DNA of 64,000 nt from Bin5 sp965200685 (lineage in GTDB: Bacteria > Chloroflexota > Anaerolineae > Caldilineales > Caldilineaceae). A program made the position numbers and the translations under genes. Of this stretch, positions 1 through 8,445 are shown piece after piece. How positions within the stretch are numbered: the stretch's first letter is position 1; the number at the start of each line of letters is the position of its first letter. The notes under the pieces are model-generated. The model saw nothing but the letters and a program-made list of their open reading frames with translations. It ran no database searches and was not told where the DNA came from. The DNA lies in the NCBI GenBank assembly GCA_965200685.1, contig OZ241379.1, positions 3,410,001 to 3,474,000 of the forward strand, in the 5' to 3' direction.

Positions 1-1748
1 GCGCGATAGGCATCAGCGTTTCCATAGGCCTTGTTGACTTTGAGAATGACGCCATCGGTCAGCTCGGCTATGGGTTCTAGTTCCGGCAACACACCTAGGT
101 TGGGCGTCTGGAATCCGCCGTAGGACCAGACGAGATAGACATCATCATCGGTATTTCCAATAAACAGTCTCGTCATGTACCGACGCCATTGCCCTGTTGA
201 GGGTATGTGATGATAGTCTGCGCGGCGGCCGCTATCTGGTGCAGCGACCGTCAGAGCGGGCCAATGAGGCAGACCATGTAGGGGATGATATGCCGTAGTG
301 GGTAGAAACAGGACCCCTTGCCATAGATTGGACACGATAGCACCATCAATGGAATTGTCTCGCATGTACTGAAAGGCTTGGGAATCAGCGAACTGTAGGT
401 ATGTTGTGCCGACATAACTGGTAGGCGTATTGTCCTGTCTTATGTCACGCGCATTGATGGGCACAGACCGACCAAGCCAGAGGGAAAGTGATGCGCTGAG
501 GAGAACAGTCAATAGGCTGACTTGTTTCACCCCTCTTGGAATAATTGTGCGGATGAAGGGCAGGTCGTTGATGGTGCCCAGCAGCTTTCTCTGTCGCTCA
601 TAGCACAAGAATCTATCTATAACCAGTACGGCTGTGAACAGGAGCGGAATATACACGGGAAGCAAATATCTGTCACGAGGAGGTCCGACTCCAGAGGTCT
701 GTATTGCCTGAATGAAGAGGATGAAGTACACCAGCGTGAAGGCAGGGAATAGGCACAAAGAGGTCAAGTCAGTCCAAGCAGCGGCTTTCTGCTGTGCGCG
801 TAGGGTGACCCCAAGAGCAATGACCAGTACCAGCAGGGCTAGGCCTGTCAATGTCTCAGCGAAAACGTGAAACTCTCCCAATGACAAATCAAGGAACAGC
901 CAGCTAGTCAAATGGCTGATGACTGCATCCAGAATCTCGGGTACGGCATAGTTTAACGGAGGCCTGTTTCCCATAGGCCTTCCAGAGATCAGGAAGTTTC
1001 GCAGCATCCATAGACCGATTGGCGTAGCGGAAACTGTTGCGTACAGTCCGATGCGTTTCAGTTTCTCAAAGGGTGCAATACCACGTTGGGAGAGCAGTAG
1101 CGGCAGAACGGTGAAGATCAAGGCGGGGCCGATGTAGCGGGTCAAGCAGGCCAGAGCGGTGAACACTGTCGCCCAAAGCAGGGATGCCTGCTTGCCTTTC
1201 TGCAAGAAGTTGTCGGTCTGGAGTAAAGCGAGAGTGACAAATAAAATGAAGAGAGTGTCAGTCATAACTACGGAAGCCCAATGAGCCAGAGGAAGGGCAA
1301 ACAGAATGGCGAGACATGTCCAGAGGACGAGGAAGCGGGAGTGAATGCGCTGCCGTAGCCACTGCCCGGCAGCAAAGATAGTCAGCCCAAAGATGGCCGC
1401 ATTGAGTGGTCCGGCGACATCAAGAGGGTCAAAGATAAAAAGGCTGGATCCGGCGAGTAACAGGGGATAGAGAGGGGGGGTCACTACAAAATCCGTTTTG
1501 GTCGATAGTTCAACAAGGCCCTCTCCTGCCAACAGATTCCTGGCTACGGTTATGAAATTCATTGAATCCCAACCTATACTCACGCCATAATTGACTTGGC
1601 GCGCTAGGATGAGGGCGGTGCCGAGAAGGGAAAGCGCGGCTAGGGTCAGTGTGAAGCGGTCGGGTTGCCATCTCAGGATGGCTTGCGGCTGTAGCAGCAA
1701 GGCCGCGGCCATGCGTTGTGCGGCGGCTGACAGGTCTCGTATGTGCAT
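1..1748 (-). CDS. GT39-like membrane protein, copy 16 (3' end outside window)
   Basis: Partial gene: about 582 codons are visible and the C-terminal module lies beyond the left edge. The ATG at 1,748 is 4 nt after the stop of copy 15 and opens with MHIRDLSAAAQRM like its neighbours. The frame stays open to position 1 (…NADAYR). The first extracytoplasmic loop carries GWDSMNFITVARNLLAGEG. The membrane half is the B cassette (APFEKLKRIGLY, WLFLDLSLGEFHVFAE) and the ectodomain head is also B type (FADSQAFQYMRDNSIDGAIV), as in copies 9 and 10. It lacks the cysteine-containing insert before the conserved GGFQTPNL segment that most copies have. The array therefore continues to the left by at least the rest of this gene. 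Confidence 0.85.
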   Translation of the reverse strand, partial: MHIRDLSAAAQRMAAALLLQPQAILRWQPDRFTLTLAALSLLGTALILARQVNYGVSIGWDSMNFITVARNLLAGEGLVELSTKTDFVVTPPLYPLLLAGSSLFIFDPLDVAGPLNAAIFGLTIFAAGQWLRQRIHSRFLVLWTCLAILFALPLAHWASVVMTDTLFILFVTLALLQTDNFLQKGKQASLLWATVFTALACLTRYIGPALIFTVLPLLLSQRGIAPFEKLKRIGLYATVSATPIGLWMLRNFLISGRPMGNRPPLNYAVPEILDAVISHLTSWLFLDLSLGEFHVFAETLTGLALLVLVIALGVTLRAQQKAAAWTDLTSLCLFPAFTLVYFILFIQAIQTSGVGPPRDRYLLPVYIPLLFTAVLVIDRFLCYERQRKLLGTINDLPFIRTIIPRGVKQVSLLTVLLSASLSLWLGRSVPINARDIRQDNTPTSYVGTTYLQFADSQAFQYMRDNSIDGAIVSNLWQGVLFLPTTAYHPLHGLPHWPALTVAAPDSGRRADYHHIPSTGQWRRYMTRLFIGNTDDDVYLVWSYGGFQTPNLGVLPELEPIAELTDGVILKVNKAYGNADAYR

Positions 1749-1752
1749 GCGT

Positions 1753-3900
1753 CTACTCCTTAGGGAAAGGGAACTCACCTTCCCAGAGTTTGCCTTCGTC
1801 GGGTATCCACTGCCCGGTGTTGATACGGGCGATGGGATAGTCTGGGAGAGGGACAGATGCGAGACATTTCCCATCGAATCTTACGCCGTGCTCATAGAAA
1901 GCAAAGTCAAGGTTGACAAAGCCGTATTGCTGCCGGTGTTGAGGCAGATCATTGGTGTCGTGCGGTATGATGTGCAAGAAGAAGCGCGCCCGTATGTCGT
2001 CTAGGCGACAAGTGTCCCTGACGTAGTGTAGGGAATTGTCGTTGAGGTAGAGGTCGAAGTTGGACCGGACTAATGGCTGTGTGTCTGTGATCGCGCGATA
2101 GGCATCAGCGTTTCCATAGGCCTTGTTGACTTTGAGAATGACGCCATCGGCCAGCTCAGCCACGGGTTCTAGTTCCGGCAATACATCCAGATTGGGCGTA
2201 TGGGGCCCCGCCTCATAGAACCAGAGATCGATACAGGGCGTCGTTATACAGTAGACCCAGGCGAGATATACATCACCATCAGTATTTCCAATAAATTCTC
2301 TTACTGTATACCTACGCCATTGACTCCAAGTCAAAGTAGGTGTGTGATGATAGTCCGCGCGGCGGGCACTATAATCAACCATAGGAGCAGGCCAATCATT
2401 CAGAGAATGTAGGAAATGATATTCCATAGTATGATTTTTGACAATATATAAATACAGATGCCATAACCATATATTGCCCAATATAGCATCACCAGCAATG
2501 GAATTTTTTTTCATGTACTGCAAGGCTTGGGAATCAACATGCCTTGCGGCTTGGTAGCCGAACGGGCCATTCGGATCATTGGCCTGCCGTATGGCGCGTG
2601 CATTCAAGGGTACAGACTGACCAAGCCAGAAGGAAAGTGCTGTGGTGAGGAGAACAGTCAACAGGCTGACCTGTTTCACTCTTCCCTGAATAATTGTGCG
2701 GATGAAGGGCAGATGACCGAGGGTTCCCAGCAGCTTTCTCTGCCGTTCAGCGCGCAAGAATCTATCCATAACCCATACGGCCGTGAACAGGAACGGAATA
2801 TATACGGGAGATAGATATCTGTCTTCTGGTGAGTCGAGTGCAGTGGTAGCGAGGGTCCCAATGAGTGCGATGAGATAGACTAGCGCGAAGATAGCAAATA
2901 GAGAGAAAGTCCTCCAGTCGGTCCATGTTCCCACTTTCTGCTGTGCGCGTAGGATATATCCAAGAGCAATGGCCAATGCCAGCAGGGCTATGCCTGTCAA
3001 TACTACAGCGAAACGATGAAACTCGCCCAATGGCAAATCCAGAAATACCCATCTAGATAGGGTGTTGAGCATGATATCTAGAAGATAGGGTAAGGTATTG
3101 TCTGACGGGGGTCTGGAGCCGGTCGGCCTTCCCGAGAGCAAGGAATTTCGCAGCAACCATAGCGCGACAGGGGACACAGAAATCAGTGTATATGCTATGA
3201 TGTGCTTCATCTTGGCCACGAGCACGGTGTTGCGCTGGAGAAGGATCAGCGGCACAATGGTCATGGGCAAGGTAAGGCCGATGTAGCGAGTCAAGCAGGC
3301 TAGGGCGGCGAGCATCGCGGCCCAAAGTAGGGATGTTCGCTTATCCTGGCGTAGGAAAGAGTCGGTGTGGAGTAAAGAGAGGATGACAAGTAGAATGAAG
3401 AGGGGTTCGGACATAGCCGTGTAAGCAATAGAGGTCAAGGGGATGGAGAGCAGAATGGCAAGACATGTCCAGAGGATGAGGAAGCGAGAATGAATGCGCT
3501 GCCGCAGATAGTGCCCGGCAACAAAGATAGTCAGCCCAAAGATGGCTGCATTGAGCGGTCCGGCGACAGCGTAAGGGTCAAACACAAAGAGGCTCGCTGC
3601 GGCGAGCAATATGGGATACAGAGGGGGCCATTTCACATAAGGAGTTTTATCCATCATATCAACAAAACCCTCTCCCTCCAGCAGATGCCTGGCCACAGAT
3701 ATATAAACAGCCGAATCTCCAAACACCAGACCCACGCCATAGTTGACTTGGCGCGCTAGGATGAGGGTTGCGCCGAGAAGGGCAAGCGCGGCTAGGGTCA
3801 GTGTAAAGCGGTCGGGACGCCAGCGCAGGATGGCTTGCGGCTGTAGCAGCAAAGCAATGGCCATGCGTTGTGCGGCGGCTGACAGGTCTCGTATGTGCAT
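1753..3900 (-). CDS. GT39-like polytopic membrane glycosyltransferase homologue, copy 15
   Basis: 715 aa; used here as the reference copy. A short amphipathic N-terminus (residues 1-30) is followed by the first membrane helix (about 32-49). An extracytoplasmic loop follows with a conserved acidic Asp62 in GDSAVYISVARHLL and a PPLYP motif at 92-96. The layout (helix, acidic loop, PPLYP, many helices) matches GT-C enzymes of the GT39/PMT_2 type, which use polyprenyl-phosphate sugars. About ten further helices run to about residue 465. A soluble, presumably outside, domain then extends to the end. Its last 115 residues form a conserved module (LHYVRDTC…DTNDLPQHRQQYGF…FDGKC) with two invariant Cys that could pair. 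The activity is inferred from architecture only. The head region (KKNSIAGDAILGNIWLWHLY) is unlike any other copy, whereas the membrane half is almost identical to copy 14. An in-frame ATG further upstream is ignored because it lies inside copy 14. Confidence 0.88.
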   Translation of the reverse strand: MHIRDLSAAAQRMAIALLLQPQAILRWRPDRFTLTLAALALLGATLILARQVNYGVGLVFGDSAVYISVARHLLEGEGFVDMMDKTPYVKWPPLYPILLAAASLFVFDPYAVAGPLNAAIFGLTIFVAGHYLRQRIHSRFLILWTCLAILLSIPLTSIAYTAMSEPLFILLVILSLLHTDSFLRQDKRTSLLWAAMLAALACLTRYIGLTLPMTIVPLILLQRNTVLVAKMKHIIAYTLISVSPVALWLLRNSLLSGRPTGSRPPSDNTLPYLLDIMLNTLSRWVFLDLPLGEFHRFAVVLTGIALLALAIALGYILRAQQKVGTWTDWRTFSLFAIFALVYLIALIGTLATTALDSPEDRYLSPVYIPFLFTAVWVMDRFLRAERQRKLLGTLGHLPFIRTIIQGRVKQVSLLTVLLTTALSFWLGQSVPLNARAIRQANDPNGPFGYQAARHVDSQALQYMKKNSIAGDAILGNIWLWHLYLYIVKNHTMEYHFLHSLNDWPAPMVDYSARRADYHHTPTLTWSQWRRYTVREFIGNTDGDVYLAWVYCITTPCIDLWFYEAGPHTPNLDVLPELEPVAELADGVILKVNKAYGNADAYRAITDTQPLVRSNFDLYLNDNSLHYVRDTCRLDDIRARFFLHIIPHDTNDLPQHRQQYGFVNLDFAFYEHGVRFDGKCLASVPLPDYPIARINTGQWIPDEGKLWEGEFPFPKE

Positions 3901-3915
3901 GCGTCTACTCCTTAG
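3889..3915 (-). promoter_or_regulatory. Array junction: ribosome binding site embedded in the last codons of the upstream gene (representative)
   Basis: On the coding strand the junction reads CCT AAG GAG TAG ACGC ATG. The last sense codons (Lys-Glu) are the Shine-Dalgarno sequence, and the distance from GGAG to ATG is 7 nt. The same arrangement with the same ACGC spacer occurs with the next ATG at 1,748, 3,900, 6,019, 8,441, 10,605, 12,763, 14,885, 17,007, 19,198, 21,701, 23,832, 26,317, 28,808, 31,332 and 33,835. Variants: GAG GAG TAG (His-Glu-Glu end) before copies 13 and 12, GAG GAG TAA before copy 12, GAT GAG TAG before copy 10 and AAG GAA TAG before copy 9; the HEE forms belong to copies 10, 11 and 12. 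The C-terminal peptide is thus constrained by the need to initiate the next gene, and strong translational coupling is expected. Confidence 0.9.
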
Positions 3916-6019
3916 GGAACGGGAACTCGCCTTCCCAGATTCGGCCTTCGTCGGGTATCCACTGCCCGGTGTTGATACGGGCGATAGGGTAGTCTGGGAG
4001 AGGGACAGATGCGAGGCATTTGCCGTCGAATCTGACACCATGTTCATAGAAATCAAAGTTCAAGTTGTCAAAGCCGTATTGCTGCTGATGTTGGGGCAGA
4101 TCATTGGTGTCGTGTGGCAGGATGTGCAAGAAGAAGCGCGCCTGTATGTCGTTTGGGCGGCAAGTGTCCTTGACATAGTGCAGGGTGTTGTCGTTGCGGT
4201 AGAGGTCGAAGTTGGACCGGATTACCGCCTGGCCTGCTACGATAGACTGATACGCCTCAGCGTTCCTATAGGCCTTGTTGACTTTGAGAATGACGCCATC
4301 GGCCAGCTCGGCTATGGGTTCTAGTTCTGGCAACGTGTCTAGGTTGGGCGTCTGGAACCCGCCGTAGAACCAAGTACTCCTTTTGCCGTAGAACCAGACG
4401 AGATAGACATCATCATCGGCATTTCCAATAAACTGTCTCACCTTATACCGATACCATGGGCTTGCGGGTATGTGATGATAGTCTGCGCGGCGGCCGCTAT
4501 AGGGTGCAGCGACCGTCGGAGCGGGCCAATGACTTCTATTCCTTAAATAGTGATGAGCCGCAGCATCTGTGTACCAATATACAGATGACTCGTCTGTATT
4601 GGACACGATAGCATCATCAATGGAATGTTCTCGCATGTACTGCAAGAGTTCAGAAGCAGCATACTTTGCTATGAAGGGGACTGGCCCCAGCTGCTCATTG
4701 GCCTGCCTGATGGCACGCGCATGGATGGGTACAGACCAACCAAGCCAGAGGGAAAGTGATGCGCTGAGGAGAACAGTCAACAGACTGACCTGTTTCACTC
4801 TTCCCTGAATAATTGTGCGGATGAAGGGCAGATGACCGAGGGTTCCCAGCAGCTTTCTCTGCCGTTCAGCGCGCAAGAATCTATCCATAACCCATACGGC
4901 CGTGAACAGGAGCGGAATATATACGGGAGATAGATATCTGTCTTCTGGTGAGTCGAGTGCAGTGGTAGCGAGGGTCCCAATGAGTGCGATGAGATAGACT
5001 AGCGCGAAGATAGCAAATAGAGAGAAAGTCCTCCAGTCGGTCCATGTTCCCACTTTCTGCTGTGCGCGTATGATAGATAACCCAAGAGCAATGGCCAATG
5101 CCAGCAGGGCTATGCCTGTCAATACTACAGCGAAACGATGAAACTCGCCCAATGGCAAATCTAGAAATACCCATCTAGATAGGGTGTTGAGCATGATATC
5201 TAGAAGATAGGGTAAGGTATTGTCTGACGGGGGTCTGGAGCCGGTCGGCCTTCCCGAGAGCAAGGAATTTCGCAGCAACCATAGCGCGACAGGGGACACA
5301 GAAATCAGTGTATATGCTATGATGTGCTTCATCTTGGCCACGAGCACGGTGTTGCGCTGGAGAAGGATCAGCGGCACAATGGTCATGGGCAAGGTAAGGC
5401 CGATGTAGCGAGTCAAGCAGGCTAGGGCGGCGAGCATCGCGGCCCAAAGCAGGGATGTTCGCTTATCCTGGCGTAGGAAAGAGTCGGTGTGGAGTAAAGA
5501 GAGGATGACAAGTAGAATGAAGAGGGGTTCGGACATAGCCGTGTAAGCAATAGAGGTCAAGGGGCTGGAGAGCAGAATGGCAAGACAGGCCCAGAGGATG
5601 AGGAAGCGGGAATGAATGCGCTGCCGCAGATAGTGCCCGGCAACAAAGATAGTCAGCCCAAAGATGGCTGCATTGAGTGGGCCGGCGACAGCGTAAGGGT
5701 CAAACACAAAGAGGCTAGCTGTAGCGAGCAACATGGGATAGAGAGGGGGAAATTTCACATAAAGTTCTTTGTTCGTCAGTTTGACAAAGCCCTCTCCCTC
5801 CAGCAGATGTCTGGCTACGGATATGTAAAGTGGCGTATCTACATGAAATCCCACGCCATAGTTGACTTGGCGCGCCAGGATGAGAGCCATGCCCAGCAGG
5901 GCGAGTGCTGTCAAGAGCAGAGTAAAGCGGTCGGGACGCCAGCGCAGGATGGCTTGCGGCTGTAACAGCAAAGCAATGGCCATGCGTCGTGCGGCGGCTG
6001 ACAGGTCTCGTGTGGGCAT
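3905..6019 (-). CDS. GT39-like membrane protein, copy 14
   Basis: 704 aa, among the shortest copies, with a single C-terminal module. It starts MPTRDLSAAARRM at the ATG 4 nt after the stop of copy 13. The first loop reads FHVDTPLYISVARHLL, so the conserved Asp is followed by Thr instead of the usual Ser. The membrane half is A cassette (GLTLPMTIVPL, RWVFLDLPLGEFHRFAV). From 4,795 to 5,447 the DNA is almost identical to 2,676-3,325 in copy 15, apart from a one-codon difference (LGYILRAQQ against LGLSIIRAQQ), which points to a recent exchange. The ectodomain head (TDESSVYWYTDAAAHHYL) differs completely from that of copy 15, so similarity stops abruptly at the last membrane helix. It ends PKE-stop (AAG GAG TAG), giving the ribosome binding site for copy 15. 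Confidence 0.88.
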   Translation of the reverse strand: MPTRDLSAAARRMAIALLLQPQAILRWRPDRFTLLLTALALLGMALILARQVNYGVGFHVDTPLYISVARHLLEGEGFVKLTNKELYVKFPPLYPMLLATASLFVFDPYAVAGPLNAAIFGLTIFVAGHYLRQRIHSRFLILWACLAILLSSPLTSIAYTAMSEPLFILLVILSLLHTDSFLRQDKRTSLLWAAMLAALACLTRYIGLTLPMTIVPLILLQRNTVLVAKMKHIIAYTLISVSPVALWLLRNSLLSGRPTGSRPPSDNTLPYLLDIMLNTLSRWVFLDLPLGEFHRFAVVLTGIALLALAIALGLSIIRAQQKVGTWTDWRTFSLFAIFALVYLIALIGTLATTALDSPEDRYLSPVYIPLLFTAVWVMDRFLRAERQRKLLGTLGHLPFIRTIIQGRVKQVSLLTVLLSASLSLWLGWSVPIHARAIRQANEQLGPVPFIAKYAASELLQYMREHSIDDAIVSNTDESSVYWYTDAAAHHYLRNRSHWPAPTVAAPYSGRRADYHHIPASPWYRYKVRQFIGNADDDVYLVWFYGKRSTWFYGGFQTPNLDTLPELEPIAELADGVILKVNKAYRNAEAYQSIVAGQAVIRSNFDLYRNDNTLHYVKDTCRPNDIQARFFLHILPHDTNDLPQHQQQYGFDNLNFDFYEHGVRFDGKCLASVPLPDYPIARINTGQWIPDEGRIWEGEFPFPKE

Positions 6020-6023
6020 GCGT

Positions 6024-8441
6024 CTACTCCTTAGGGAAAGGGAACTCACCTTCCCAGAGTTTGCCTTCGCCGGGTATCCACTGCCCGGTGTTGATATGGG
6101 CGATGGGATAGTCTGGGAGCGGGACAGATGCAAGGCATTTCCCATCAAATCTCACGACGTGCTTATAGAAAGCAAAGTCAAGGTTGACAAAGCCGTATTG
6201 CTGCCGATGTTGGGGCAGATCATTGGTGTCGTGTGGCATGATGTGCAAGAAGAAGCGTGCCTGTATGTCGTTTGGGCGGCAAGTATCCCTGACATAGTGC
6301 AGGGAATTGTCATTGAGGTAAATGTCGAAGTGTGCTCGGAGTACCGCCTGGCCTGCTACGATAGACTGATACGCCTCAGCACCATAGGCATTGTTGACGT
6401 TGAGAATAGATTCGCCTTGCCAGAGTTTGTCTTCTCCGGGCGGTATCCCCTGTCCGGTTTTGATATAGACGATGGGGTAGTCTGGGAGCGGGACAGATGC
6501 GAGGCATTTCCCATCGAATCTTACGCCGTGCTCATAGAAAGCAAAGTCAAGGTTGACAAAGCCGTATTGCTGCCGATGTTGGGACAGGTCATTGGTGTCG
6601 TGTGGCATGATGTGCAAGAAGAAGCGTGCCTGTAAGTCGTCTGGGCGGCAAGTGTCCCTGACGTAGTGCAAGGTATTGTCGTTGAGGTGTAGGTTGAAGT
6701 TGGAGCGGACTAATGGCTGTGTGTCTGTGATCGCGCGATAGGCATCAGCGTTTCCATAGGATTTGTTGACCTTGAGAATGACGGCATCGGTCAGCTCTGC
6801 TATGGGTTCTAGTTCTGGCAACGTGTCTAGGTTGGGCGTCTGGAACCCGCCATAGAACCAGGTCGCGGGACATCTTCTGCTTGGGCAGTAGAACCAGACG
6901 AGATATATATCACCCTCAGTATTTCCAATAAACTGTCTCGTGTCGTCCCGGGTCCAACTACTCATCCCAGAGAAGGAATAAGTAGGCGCAGCATCAGTGT
7001 ACCAATACACTATCAACTCCGCTCGATTGGTCATGATAGCATCATCAATGGAATGTTCTCGCATGTACTGAAAGACTGCGGAATCAGCGTGCCTTGCGAT
7101 GAATCGACTCGGGCCAATCTGCTCATTGGCCCGCCTGATGGCGCGTGCATTCAAGGGCACAGACCAACCAAGCCAGAGGGAAAATACTGCGATGAGAAGA
7201 ACGGTCAATAGGCTGACCTGTTTCACCTCTCTTGGAACAATTATTCTGATTATGGGCAGATGGCCGATGGTTCCCAGCAGCTTTCTCTGCCGCTCAGCGC
7301 GCAAGAATCTGTCCATAACGAATACTGCCGTAAACAGGAGAGGGATATACATGGGAGACAGATGTCTTCTATGTATATCAACATAGGCGGTCACTCCCGC
7401 CATCAAGAGTGAGATGAAGTACACCAGCGCGAAGGCACTGAATACGCAGAAAGGACTCCAGCCAATCCATGCAGCGGTTTTCTGCTGTGTGCGTAGGAGA
7501 CACCCAAGAGCAATAGCCAGTGCCAACAGGGTTATGCCAGTCAAGGCCACAGCGATACTACGAAATTCTCCCAAGGGCAAATCAAAGAACATCCAGCTAG
7601 CCAGGTTGTTGAGCCTTACATGCAGAATTTCCAGTAAGGTTCTGTGTGACGGGAGTCTGGGTCCGGCCGGCATTCCCGAGAGCAGGAAGTTTCGCAGCAT
7701 CCATAGCGCGACAGGGAATACAGAGATCAGTGTATATGCTGTGATGTGTTTTACTTTGGCTATGAGCGCGGTGTTGCGCTGGAGAAGGAGCAGCGGCACA
7801 ATGGTCATGGGCAAGGTAAGGCCGATGTAGCGAGTCAAGCAGGCCAGAGCAGTGAACACTGCCATCCAAAGCAGGGATGCCCGCTTGCCTTGATGTAGGA
7901 AAGAGTCGGTGTGGAGTAAAGAGAAGGTGACAAAGAGGATGAAAGGGGTTTCGGACATAGCCGAATAAGCAATAGAGGTCAAGGGGATGGAGAGCAGAAT
8001 GGCGAGACATGTCCAGAGGATGAGGAAGCGGGAGTGAATGCGCTGCCGCAGATAGTGCCCGGCCACAAAGATAGTCAGTCCAAAGATGGCTGCATGGGGT
8101 GGTCCGGCGACAGCGTAAGGGTCAAACACAAAGAGACTCGCTGCAGCGAGCAACAAGGGATAGAGAGGGGGCCACGACATATAAGGATCTTTGTTCGTCA
8201 GTTGGACAAAGCCCTCTCCCTCCAGTAGATGTCTGGCCACAGATATGTAGATTGTTGAATCCAGAAACAGTCCCACGCCATAGTTGACTTGGCGCGCCAG
8301 GATGAGGGCTGCGCCTAGCAGGGCGAGACCTGCCAGGGTCAAGGTGAAGCGGTCGGGACGCCATCTCAGGATGGCTTGCGGCTGTAGCGACAAGGCCGCG
8401 GCCATGCGTTGTGCGGCGGCTAGCAGGTCTCGTATGTGCAT
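6024..8441 (-). CDS. GT39-like membrane protein, copy 13, with doubled C-terminal module
   Basis: 805 aa. The extra length over single-module copies is a second C-terminal module, joined by a linker reading WQGESILNVNNAYGAEAYQS. Both modules keep the DTC and GKC cysteines. The DNA of this end (6,024-6,635) is nearly identical to the ends of copies 7 and 4. With copy 7 the match continues across the stop/start junction into the next gene (to 5,862). The membrane half is the rare C cassette (LHVRLNNLASWMFFDLPLGEFRSIAV, RTQQKTAAWIGWSPF), shared only with copy 11. The loop after the first helix is FLDSTIYISVARHLL. The cytoplasmic N-terminus begins MHIRDLLAAAQRM. Confidence 0.88.
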   Translation of the reverse strand: MHIRDLLAAAQRMAAALSLQPQAILRWRPDRFTLTLAGLALLGAALILARQVNYGVGLFLDSTIYISVARHLLEGEGFVQLTNKDPYMSWPPLYPLLLAAASLFVFDPYAVAGPPHAAIFGLTIFVAGHYLRQRIHSRFLILWTCLAILLSIPLTSIAYSAMSETPFILFVTFSLLHTDSFLHQGKRASLLWMAVFTALACLTRYIGLTLPMTIVPLLLLQRNTALIAKVKHITAYTLISVFPVALWMLRNFLLSGMPAGPRLPSHRTLLEILHVRLNNLASWMFFDLPLGEFRSIAVALTGITLLALAIALGCLLRTQQKTAAWIGWSPFCVFSAFALVYFISLLMAGVTAYVDIHRRHLSPMYIPLLFTAVFVMDRFLRAERQRKLLGTIGHLPIIRIIVPREVKQVSLLTVLLIAVFSLWLGWSVPLNARAIRRANEQIGPSRFIARHADSAVFQYMREHSIDDAIMTNRAELIVYWYTDAAPTYSFSGMSSWTRDDTRQFIGNTEGDIYLVWFYCPSRRCPATWFYGGFQTPNLDTLPELEPIAELTDAVILKVNKSYGNADAYRAITDTQPLVRSNFNLHLNDNTLHYVRDTCRPDDLQARFFLHIMPHDTNDLSQHRQQYGFVNLDFAFYEHGVRFDGKCLASVPLPDYPIVYIKTGQGIPPGEDKLWQGESILNVNNAYGAEAYQSIVAGQAVLRAHFDIYLNDNSLHYVRDTCRPNDIQARFFLHIMPHDTNDLPQHRQQYGFVNLDFAFYKHVVRFDGKCLASVPLPDYPIAHINTGQWIPGEGKLWEGEFPFPKE

Positions 8442-8445
8442 GCGT

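Noticed and set aside
3901..4056. Longer N-termini for the array proteins (for example copy 15 starting at 4,056)
   Set aside because: The extensions lie inside the upstream gene, are read in a different frame from it and are absent from copy 2, where the ATG 4 nt after the stop is the only upstream start.
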